Source: Acidobacteria bacterium UBA823
GTDB taxonomy: Bacteria > Acidobacteriota > Vicinamibacteria > Vicinamibacterales > UBA823
DNA: 25,641 nt
Assembly (NCBI GenBank): GCA_002296225.1
Contig: DBHR01000111.1
Location: 37,828-63,468, forward strand
Direction of reading: 5' to 3'
Every line of letters begins with the position of its first letter. The stretch's first letter is position 1. Under the pieces are notes generated by a model, which searched no databases, was not told the DNA's origin, and worked only from the letters and a program-made list of their open reading frames with translations. Of this stretch, positions 1-6,928 are shown piece by piece. Position numbers and translations under genes: made by a program.

Positions 1-30
1 AAATCCCCCCCCCGCAACCAACCTTATTTA

Positions 31-58
31 ACGGGTTACGGTAATCAGCGTAATCCGT
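31..58. other. Hairpin-forming inverted repeat near the window edge
   Basis: Two 10-base arms (31-40 and 49-58) pair fully, with one G-T wobble, around an 8-base loop. The plus strand downstream is only mildly T-rich. It could terminate a plus-strand gene lying before the window, but the edge hides any such gene. Nothing else in 1-264 looks coding: there is a run of nine C at 5-13 and a weak 6-bp hairpin at 111-131, and I see no tRNA. Confidence 0.35.
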
Positions 59-264
59 TCTTGGTTTGGCCAATACTTGTTAGCGACACACGAGAGAGCC
101 AAAAAGAGTGCTTCGGATAATGTTGCCGAAGTTGCCGCTTAGAAGGACGCTTGCCGGGTCCTCTCGCTTAAAGACGTAATGCAGAATTCGAACTGGAGTG
201 GACACAACACCCGGTTAGGCGCTATCTACCCGTATCCGAGATAACTCGATACAACCACTAACCG

Positions 265-891
265 ATGCTGGAGGGTTGGTCGTTCCTGATCACTGGAGTC
301 GTCGTCGGCTTGGCCGGCGGGTTCTCGCCGGGTCCCATCACGACCCTCGTCATCGTCCAAAGTTTTCGGTACGGCCTCGCGGAAGGTCTAAAGGTTGCCA
401 TCGCGCCCTTGCTTACCGACGCACCGGTCGCGCTGATCGCGCTGGTCGTCATCGCCAGGCTCGATGATGCGGACCGTGCGTTGGGGGTCATCGCTCTCAT
501 GGGTGCCGGATTCCTGGCCTACCTGGCCTACGAAAACGCCTTCGCTCGCCCGCCACAAATGACTACGTCGGCTGACCTACCGAGATCTCTACGTAAGGGA
601 ATTCTCACGAATTTCGTTAACCCGAATCCGTATCTGTTCTGGTTCACCGTCGGTGCCCCAACGGTCATGGAGGCCTATCGGCTAGATCACATCTTTGTCG
701 GCCTCTTCATTGGCGGCCTCTACGTCTCCTTAATCGGCGCGAAGGCTACGTTCGCGGTTGTGGCAGCCCGCGGTCGGTCCCTGCTGGCCGGTGCAGGGTA
801 TCGCTACACCCTCCGCACGTTGGGGGTGGTACTCTTCCTCTTCGCAATAAAATTCGCCTACGACGGCTTCGGATATCTCGGATTTCTTTAA
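265..891 (+). CDS. LysE/RhtB-family amino acid exporter
   Basis: This 208-residue, very hydrophobic protein has about six predicted membrane helices, the usual size for LysE/RhtB transporters. It starts with a helix followed by the family-like segment GGFSPGPITTLVIVQSFRYG (residues 18-37), in which the SPGP turn and the following G-rich helix are typical. A second conserved-looking stretch, NFVNPNPYLFW (about 117-127), matches the N-P-K/N motif before the fourth helix. Family members export amino acids or related small molecules across the inner membrane; the substrate cannot be told from sequence. The ATG at 265 has no clear Shine-Dalgarno sequence. It is the only plus-strand gene in the left part of the window and converges on pgi with a 42-base gap. 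Confidence 0.8.
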   Translation: MLEGWSFLITGVVVGLAGGFSPGPITTLVIVQSFRYGLAEGLKVAIAPLLTDAPVALIALVVIARLDDADRALGVIALMGAGFLAYLAYENAFARPPQMTTSADLPRSLRKGILTNFVNPNPYLFWFTVGAPTVMEAYRLDHIFVGLFIGGLYVSLIGAKATFAVVAARGRSLLAGAGYRYTLRTLGVVLFLFAIKFAYDGFGYLGFL

Positions 892-933
892 CTCACCTGC
901 TACCATGAACAACAGCGCGGCGAATTCAGTTTT

Positions 934-2658
934 TTAAGCCTCAAGTGACTGATAAACCGCGCGTTCCAGTACCGCGAGGCCGCTCGCCACGTCGCTACCG
1001 ACATGGACGCGCAACGCTCGGCGCCGGCGCTCGCCCAATACGGCGAAGTCACCCCGAGCCTGTATCGCCTTGATGACACCAAACGAACATGCCCGCCCAG
1101 GAATCGGAAGGTCCACACTGTCGTCAGCGGTGATCTGGAGGAACACACCACTGTTCGGTCCCCCCTTATAAACCTGGCCGATGGAATGCAAATATCGTGG
1201 CCCGAAGCTAACGCAAGTGGCGACGCCTTTGACATCCCGAACCGCGTGCCGAATCCGTCCGAGCAACTCAGTGTGGGCCGGATTCATGTCGATGTAGGCC
1301 AGAAGGGCGAAATAGTCGCCCCGACCGAGACCATGCAAAAGAGCCCGCAGTAGCCCGTCTACCGAAACGGTTGCACCCTTGAGCGTCGCCCAATACGGAT
1401 CGTTAGCGAAAAGCCGTAGGTCGGCGGTTTCGGCGCGTGATATCTCGACCGGAAGGCTGCCGCACGACCCGAACTCGTCGACGAGTGCCTGCGTGGCAAT
1501 CTTGCTCACTTCCACGTCTGGCTGATCAAACGGATTGAGCCTGAGCACAGCGCCAGCAACGGCGACCGCGATCTCCCAGCGGAAAAATTCCTGACCCAGG
1601 TCGTAGACGTCGCGTAGCGTGATTCGTATAACCGGATGACCGGCAGACTCGAGAGCGTCAACGACCTCGACCAGACCTGTCGCATTGTCTGAGTCGAGTT
1701 GAATCGAGACAAATAGTCGGTCGTCACCATACGCGTCCGGTTTGCCCAGCTTCTCTCCATCCACCGGGATGAGACCTCGCCCATCTTTCCCGGTGGATTC
1801 ACCAATGAGTTGCTCTAACCAGGGCCCGAGCGCTCGGATTCCAGGAGACGCGCTGATCGTAACTTTGTTGCGTCCAACAGCACCGGCTAGCCCAAGCGCG
1901 AGACCCAGCCTAACGCCAGGGTTTTCCTCAGCGCTCGTTGCTGGACCGCACAGCTCAACCATCGTGGCCGCTCGAGTCAGCAACTGGTCAACGTCGAGCC
2001 CAAGAATCGCAGCGGGCACCATACCGAAATCCGACAGGGCCGAAAAACGCCCGCCGATTCCCGGCAGCCCGTGAACCACTGATCGAAAGCCTCCGCGCCT
2101 GGCTGCCGTTTCCAATTTCGACCCGGGGTCCGTAATCGCCATGAAATGCTCGCCGGCCCGTTCGCCGAACTGGCCCTTCATTCGATCGAAAAAATACTGG
2201 CAGAGGAGGTCAGCTTCGAGCGTCGTCCCTGACTTGCTCGCAACGATGAACAGCGATTGCTGTAGGTCGATAGAACCTTCAAGCCGCGCAACCTGAACCG
2301 GGTCCGTCGAGTCGAGGATGTGTAGCGTAGGCGCGTCGGCTATTCGGCCGAAGCTCCGGGCAAGGACATGAGGACACAGGCTCGAGCCACCCATGCCGAG
2401 GATTACCGCATCCGTGAACTCTCCCGCTACTAGGGTAGTTAGCTCCGCAAAATGACCTAGGCGCGCTCTCTGCGTGGCCACGATATTGAGCCAATCCATC
2501 CACCGCGCTTCGTCACCACCGGTCCAAAGCGTGGCGTCCTTAGCCCACAGCCTGCCAACCAGCCCATCCCGTTGCCAACGATTGGTCTCGACGCGAAGCG
2601 CGGCTTCAAACGTATCCGGCCCGGAGATCCGTTGTCGCCCTGGCCCTTGCTCGCTCAT
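934..2658 (-). CDS. pgi: Glucose-6-phosphate isomerase (PGI half of transaldolase/PGI type)
   Basis: It interconverts glucose 6-phosphate and fructose 6-phosphate in the cytoplasm. Visible motifs, counted from the start chosen here, are GMGGSS (88-93), the sugar-phosphate loop SKSGTT (141-146), the PGI signature GIGGRFS (200-206) and the catalytic segment QLIGESTGKDGRG (about 283-295). The reading frame stays open to 2865, inside glcF. The ATG at 2658 is preferred because it leaves a 34-base gap after glcF and the upstream residues look like antisense of glcF. The product is 574 residues. The last ~140 residues (with FGPRYLHSIGQVYKGGPNSG) are the tail I recognise from fused transaldolase-PGI proteins, but no transaldolase domain is present. 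It is probably co-transcribed with glcDEF. There is no strong ribosome site. Confidence 0.9.
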   Translation of the reverse strand: MSEQGPGRQRISGPDTFEAALRVETNRWQRDGLVGRLWAKDATLWTGGDEARWMDWLNIVATQRARLGHFAELTTLVAGEFTDAVILGMGGSSLCPHVLARSFGRIADAPTLHILDSTDPVQVARLEGSIDLQQSLFIVASKSGTTLEADLLCQYFFDRMKGQFGERAGEHFMAITDPGSKLETAARRGGFRSVVHGLPGIGGRFSALSDFGMVPAAILGLDVDQLLTRAATMVELCGPATSAEENPGVRLGLALGLAGAVGRNKVTISASPGIRALGPWLEQLIGESTGKDGRGLIPVDGEKLGKPDAYGDDRLFVSIQLDSDNATGLVEVVDALESAGHPVIRITLRDVYDLGQEFFRWEIAVAVAGAVLRLNPFDQPDVEVSKIATQALVDEFGSCGSLPVEISRAETADLRLFANDPYWATLKGATVSVDGLLRALLHGLGRGDYFALLAYIDMNPAHTELLGRIRHAVRDVKGVATCVSFGPRYLHSIGQVYKGGPNSGVFLQITADDSVDLPIPGRACSFGVIKAIQARGDFAVLGERRRRALRVHVGSDVASGLAVLERAVYQSLEA

Positions 2659-2692
2659 ACCGTCATCCAATTTCGTGAAGGGGCCACACCAT

Positions 2693-3967
2693 CTAAAGGG
2701 TCCTGCCACGAATCGCAGCATCGACAAGTTGAATCGGGTGCACGAAACGCAGGGCCCGACCGGCCGCACGTGCCGCCGCAACGAGTTGCAGTAGACAACC
2801 AGCATTGCCGGTCGCCACGAAATCAACATCAAGATCGCCGATGGCCGCCATCTTCCTCGCACCAAGGGCTGCGCCGGCCTCGGGTTCGACTAGGTTGTAA
2901 ATCCCCGCACTGCCGCAACACAACTCCCCCTCGCGAGGAGTCATGAGTGTCACACCAGGGATCGCTTCGAGTAAGGTCCGTGGCTGTATGCGCACACCCT
3001 GACCATGTACCAGGTGGCAGGCCTCGTGATAGGCAACACGGGCCTCCAGGCGGTGACGAGGGGCACGCGCTGGCCCAATCTCAGCGAGCACTTCGCTCAC
3101 GTCCCGCACGCGCGCGGCGCAGGCCGCTGCGCGACCCGCCCATTCGGGGTCGTTGGCAAAGAGTCGACCATACTCCTTCATGGCCGAGCCACAGCCGGCG
3201 ACATTCACTGCAATCTGGTCAACGCTGGCACGCTCGAAGGCGGCCATCGCACGCCGCGCAAACGCTTTCGCCTCGTGTTCGCGACCGGCATGCAGAGACA
3301 GGGCCCCGCAACATCCTTGCTCCGCGGGCGCGACGACCTCGCATCCTTCCGCCGCGAGCACCCGCGCTGTGGCACGATTAACCTCGCTGAAGAACACGCG
3401 CTGCACGCATCCGGTGAGTAGCCCCACTCTAGCGCGTCGCGTGCCTCGGGCAAGCGTCCGCTCCGGCAGGGCCGAACCGTTACCGATTCGCTCGGGAGCA
3501 AGCCGGACCAGGGCACGTACCCGAGCCGGGAACCAGTCGAGCCAACTCCCGAAGTCGAACCAGTCACGCAGACGCGTCAGCACCGCCAACGGAGCCGAAA
3601 CCAGCCTAAGCCGGAACGGATAGGGCAGCACCGCGAAGAGCATCGCGCGAAACAGTCGATCACGGAGTGGCCGGTCAAACGAAGCTTCAACGACTGCCCG
3701 AGTGCCCTCAATGAGCCGACCGTATTGAACCCCGGATGGGCATGCCGTCATGCACGCAAGGCAGCCAAGACAGTTGTCCATGCGTTGAACGAAGGGCGTT
3801 TTGATCGGCACGCGGCCCTCAGCCTCGGCCTTCATCAAATGCAACCGTCCGCGCGGCGAGTCCATTTCCTCGCCCCAAAGGACGTAGGTCGGACACACGG
3901 GTAGACAGAATCCGCAGTGCACACAAGCTGAGAGTTGCGACTCGCGTTGGCTTGGGACGGGTCTCAT
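2693..3967 (-). CDS. glcF: Glycolate oxidase iron-sulfur subunit GlcF
   Basis: This subunit of the GlcDEF glycolate oxidase passes electrons from the flavin subunits towards the membrane quinone pool. Two ferredoxin-type 4Fe-4S motifs are visible: CVHCGFCLPVCP (Cys 15, 18, 21, 25) and CLGCLACMTACP (Cys 66, 69, 72, 76). They are followed by two cysteine-rich CCG domains ending in GCCGAL and LCCGSAG, the layout of GlcF and related heterodisulfide-reductase-like proteins. Length (424 residues) is close to the E. coli protein. Two ATGs lie 6 bases apart, at 3973 and 3967. The GGGGAG ribosome site sits 9 bases before the second and only 3 before the first, so 3967 is chosen. It follows glcE after 49 bases and precedes pgi. 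Confidence 0.92.
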   Translation of the reverse strand: MRPVPSQRESQLSACVHCGFCLPVCPTYVLWGEEMDSPRGRLHLMKAEAEGRVPIKTPFVQRMDNCLGCLACMTACPSGVQYGRLIEGTRAVVEASFDRPLRDRLFRAMLFAVLPYPFRLRLVSAPLAVLTRLRDWFDFGSWLDWFPARVRALVRLAPERIGNGSALPERTLARGTRRARVGLLTGCVQRVFFSEVNRATARVLAAEGCEVVAPAEQGCCGALSLHAGREHEAKAFARRAMAAFERASVDQIAVNVAGCGSAMKEYGRLFANDPEWAGRAAACAARVRDVSEVLAEIGPARAPRHRLEARVAYHEACHLVHGQGVRIQPRTLLEAIPGVTLMTPREGELCCGSAGIYNLVEPEAGAALGARKMAAIGDLDVDFVATGNAGCLLQLVAAARAAGRALRFVHPIQLVDAAIRGRTL

Positions 3968-3976
3968 AGACATCCG

Positions 3977-3982
3977 CTCCCC
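3977..3982 (-). promoter_or_regulatory. Ribosome binding site of glcF
   Basis: The minus strand reads GGGGAG. It is 9 bases from the ATG at 3967 and 3 bases from the ATG at 3973, which favours the inner start of glcF. Confidence 0.55.
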
Positions 3983-4022
3983 ATCAGCGGGGCTGGACGG
4001 AGGACCTGAGCATATCGCGCCA

Positions 4023-5303
4023 TTAGACTTGGGCTTCTCCTAGGGGCCACCGCCCCGGACTTAAGATGGCGTTTGGATCGAATTGCCGTTTAACGGCGTC
4101 CATGACCCAGGCGGCGTCGCCAAGCGGTCCCCACGCACTCACGGTCGCACGCAACTCCGGCGACCCGCGGAGTAACACAACATGACCCCCACGCGGCGTC
4201 AATACGCTTCTCAGCGTCTCGACGACCAGCTTCGACGCCGCAGGGTCGGTACCGACGCGGGTATATAACACCCCGGTACCCGCGCGGCCCGCGAGGTAGC
4301 CGTCCAAACCATGGCGTCCTAAGAGGGCCTCGAACCGGCACAAGAGGTCGGGCACATCGGTCGGCAAGAGTCCGACCCGGAACACATCTCCAGCTCTGCA
4401 CCACAGCATGTCGTGGTGGGCCTTCCATCGCTCAACCTCAGCCGCTCCGGTAAACACCTGGGGTTCCGCACCACACCGGCGCCACAGCCCCACCGTCTCC
4501 TCGGCCTGACGCTCAGAGGCATCCTGGACGGTCTCGAAGCGCGCTAGAAGCGAAAATGGAGGGCCCTGAACCTCGAGGGCACTCGGTGTGAGTTGGCTCG
4601 CCGTGATGGCGCTGACCGCCCTTCCGACCATCGAGGACTCCAAGTCGCTGGCAACGACAGTTCGGGACGTCGGAGGTGCTGGCGTCAATTTGAAGGTCGC
4701 CTCGAGAATCACGCCAAGCGAGCCCAATGAGCCCGTCAGTAATTTCGACAGGTCATAGCCGGCCACGTTCTTGACAACGATACCGCCAGCTGACGCGACT
4801 TCGCCGTCAGCTCGAGCGAACGTGACACCGAGGATGAGATCGCGCGGCGCACCGTAGCGATGTCGCCGTGGCCCGGCATCGTTAGTCGCCACGATTCCGC
4901 CGATCGTCGCGCAGTCGGGATACGCTGCATCGAGCGGCAGCCATTGGTCTTGACGCCGTAACCGGTTATTCACCTGGCGTAGAGAGGCGCCGGCTTGCAC
5001 CGTGGCCGTCAAATCGCCGTGCCGGTGTTCGAGAACCGCGTCTAATCGACGGGTCGACAGCAGGAGGTCGATCCGCGGCGGTACGGAACCCCACTCGAGT
5101 TTCGTACTCGCCCCGGCTGGCACGACTGCAAGGCGACGGCCGTGCGCCCAGCGCAACGTCTCTGACACCCCGTCGATATCCTCGGGTGAAACCACGACCG
5201 CTGGAACGACGCCGCACACTGAGGATTCGGCCGTGCCAACGGCGACCGCTTTGGTCCCCACGACACGGGCGGCTCCTGTAGCTAACTCGTCCGTCGCCAC
5301 CAT
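4023..5303 (-). CDS. glcE: Glycolate oxidase FAD-binding subunit GlcE
   Basis: This is an FAD-binding (PCMH-type) protein of 426 residues, the second flavoprotein of glycolate oxidase. The flavin domain spans roughly residues 30-215. Its segments VVPAGASTKLEWG (about 60-72), ATIGGIVATNDAGPRR (about 132-147) and GGIVVKNVAGYDLSKLLTGS (about 172-191) are the GlcE-type counterparts of the pyrophosphate and flavin contacts. The C-terminal part ends with FDPNAILSPGRW, the usual tail of this oxidase family. It is longer than E. coli GlcE (about 350 residues). The ATG overlaps the glcD stop codon by one base (TAATG), so the two are translationally coupled. Together with GlcD and GlcF it would oxidise glycolate to glyoxylate. 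Confidence 0.9.
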   Translation of the reverse strand: MVATDELATGAARVVGTKAVAVGTAESSVCGVVPAVVVSPEDIDGVSETLRWAHGRRLAVVPAGASTKLEWGSVPPRIDLLLSTRRLDAVLEHRHGDLTATVQAGASLRQVNNRLRRQDQWLPLDAAYPDCATIGGIVATNDAGPRRHRYGAPRDLILGVTFARADGEVASAGGIVVKNVAGYDLSKLLTGSLGSLGVILEATFKLTPAPPTSRTVVASDLESSMVGRAVSAITASQLTPSALEVQGPPFSLLARFETVQDASERQAEETVGLWRRCGAEPQVFTGAAEVERWKAHHDMLWCRAGDVFRVGLLPTDVPDLLCRFEALLGRHGLDGYLAGRAGTGVLYTRVGTDPAASKLVVETLRSVLTPRGGHVVLLRGSPELRATVSAWGPLGDAAWVMDAVKRQFDPNAILSPGRWPLGEAQV

Positions 5304-6751
5304 TAGAACCGCTCCGCGAGCCCAGCCCGCTCAGCCGGATGCACCCGGTACGGACCAGGTACCTCGCCGCACAGCCGCGGTGTGGGAAAAATCTTCTTCG
5401 GATTACAAAGGCCGTACGGATCGAACGCGCAGCGAAGCCGCTGCATCGTGTCAAGGTCCACCTCGCTGAACATCTTCGGCATGTGCGCCACCTTATCGGC
5501 CCCGACTCCGTGTTCGCCCGTGATCGACCCACCCGCCTCGACACAGTATCGTAGAATTTCGCTGCCCACCTCGGCCGCAAGCGCGGCCTGACCCTCCACC
5601 GACGCGTCGTAACAGATAAGCGGGTGTAGATTGCCGTCGCCAGCATGGAAGACGTTACCGATGCGCAACCCCGAGCTCTGCTCAAGCACTCGAATCCGCC
5701 GCAACACTTCCGGGAGCTTCGTCCGAGGGATGACGCCGTCCTGAACGTAGTAGTGCGGTGAGACTCGTCCCATAGCCGCAAACGCCGCCTTCCGGCCGGA
5801 CCAGAACCGCGCCCGTTCATCAATATCAGCGGCCACCCGTATTTCGCTCGAGCCAGAGTCACGACAGATCGCCTCAACACGACTGAATAGGTCAGTCACC
5901 TCCGCCGCAGGCCCGTCAATCTCAACGATAAGGACGGCCTCAGCCTTCGGAAAATTTGGCTGAACAGCCGCTTCGACTGCCTCGATCGTTAGTCGATCCA
6001 TCATCTCGACAGCAGAAGGGACAATCCCAGCAGCAATGATGCCAGACACAGCCGCCCCGGCAGAATCGGTGGAGTCGAACGCCGCTAGTAGGGTCCGTAC
6101 CTCTTCAGGTATCCGTAAGAGGCGTAGGACGACTTGGGTGACGATCGCTAGGGTCCCCTCCGAGCCGACCAGTGCACCGACCAGGTCGAATCCCGGGGTA
6201 TCGACGACGGGCCCACCGAACTTGGCCAGCGTACCATCCGCCAGAACGACTTCAAGCCCGAGCACGTGGTGCACCGTGAATCCATACTTCAAACAATGGG
6301 CGCCGCCCGAATTCTCGGCCACATTGCCACCGATCGAACAGACCTGCTGTGATGAAGGATCTGGCGCGTAATAGAGGCCAAACGGTGCCACTCGTCGACT
6401 GACGTCTAGATTCGTGACGCCCGGCTGAACGGTTATCCGTAAATTCGCGGGGTCAATGTCGAGAATTCTATTGAGCCGTGTCAACACGATGAGGACACCG
6501 TCCTCAGCTGGCATCGCGCCACCCGAGAGGCCGGTGCCGTGACCGCGCGCGACGAACGGCACCCCGGCTGCGTGGCAAAGCCGAACGATATCCTGCACTT
6601 GTCGGACGGTCGAGGGCAGCACGACCACACCAGGAACGGTGCGCAGATAGGTCAGAGCGTCAGATTCGTAAGTTAACCGGTCGGCGTGGTCTTCGACGAT
6701 ACCGGTGTTACCTACAACAGCGCGCAACGCCTTTAGAAAACGTGTCTCCAT
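5303..6751 (-). CDS. glcD: Glycolate oxidase catalytic flavoprotein GlcD
   Basis: This 482-residue FAD-linked 2-hydroxyacid dehydrogenase is the catalytic subunit of glycolate oxidase. The PCMH flavin domain (about 35-215) shows GHGTGLSGGA (70-79), CSIGGNVAENSGG (138-150) and GSEGTLAIVT (197-205). The C-terminal catalytic half carries GNVFHAGDGNLHPLI and GEHGVGADK, whose His residues are conserved in D-lactate and glycolate dehydrogenases of this family. It is the first gene of glcD-glcE-glcF-pgi. A related substrate such as D-lactate cannot be ruled out from sequence alone, but the three-gene set is diagnostic of GlcDEF. The ATG has no obvious ribosome site. The upstream region holds ATTCTACT/AGTAGAAT arms (6767-6774, 6802-6809), a possible operator. 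Confidence 0.92.
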   Translation of the reverse strand: METRFLKALRAVVGNTGIVEDHADRLTYESDALTYLRTVPGVVVLPSTVRQVQDIVRLCHAAGVPFVARGHGTGLSGGAMPAEDGVLIVLTRLNRILDIDPANLRITVQPGVTNLDVSRRVAPFGLYYAPDPSSQQVCSIGGNVAENSGGAHCLKYGFTVHHVLGLEVVLADGTLAKFGGPVVDTPGFDLVGALVGSEGTLAIVTQVVLRLLRIPEEVRTLLAAFDSTDSAGAAVSGIIAAGIVPSAVEMMDRLTIEAVEAAVQPNFPKAEAVLIVEIDGPAAEVTDLFSRVEAICRDSGSSEIRVAADIDERARFWSGRKAAFAAMGRVSPHYYVQDGVIPRTKLPEVLRRIRVLEQSSGLRIGNVFHAGDGNLHPLICYDASVEGQAALAAEVGSEILRYCVEAGGSITGEHGVGADKVAHMPKMFSEVDLDTMQRLRCAFDPYGLCNPKKIFPTPRLCGEVPGPYRVHPAERAGLAERF

Positions 6752-6766
6752 GAGTCGGGCGACCGG

Positions 6767-6809
6767 ATTCTACTACCGTGGCCAATCCGGATGCGAACAT
6801 CAGTAGAAT
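6767..6809. promoter_or_regulatory. Inverted repeat upstream of glcD
   Basis: Perfect 8-base arms ATTCTACT and AGTAGAAT are separated by 27 bases, 16 bases before the glcD start. A 12-base palindrome GGCGCCGGCGCC lies further upstream at 6826-6837. Either could be an operator for the glc operon, but I recognise neither as a known site. Confidence 0.25.
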
Positions 6810-6875
6810 TGCTGGTACGGAAAGCGGCGCCGGCGCCACGCTCAGTTGGCCGACCGACCTCAAGTAACCATATGT

Positions 6876-6907
6876 ACGAAGGGCGCGACCTGAGTCGCGC
6901 CCTTCGT
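6876..6907 (-). terminator. Strong hairpin downstream of the cytochrome operon
   Basis: A perfect 14-bp stem (6876-6889 with 6894-6907) closes a four-base loop. It begins 21 bases after the stop codon of the multiheme cytochrome. There is no T run on either side, so it is not a textbook intrinsic terminator. It may stop transcription together with Rho or protect the 3' end of the mRNA. It separates the respiratory operon from glcDEF. Confidence 0.5.
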
Positions 6908-6928
6908 CCGTCGTTCGAAGCCTGTCAT

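Noticed and set aside
111..131. CTTCGG/CCGAAG hairpin before lysE
   Set aside because: Only 6 bp with a 9-base loop and no T run; such stems are expected by chance.
1003..1353. Open plus-strand frame within pgi
   Set aside because: It lies antisense to conserved pgi sequence and its translation shows no domain or sensible composition.
2659..2865. Longer pgi start overlapping the 3' end of glcF
   Set aside because: It would overlap glcF by about 170 bases and the residues look like an antisense-frame product; the ATG at 2658 gives a normal spacing.
4966..5880. Long arginine-rich open frame across the glcD/glcE junction
   Set aside because: It is a shifted frame of two well-conserved flavoprotein genes; its Arg/Ser-rich make-up is typical of GC-rich shadow frames.
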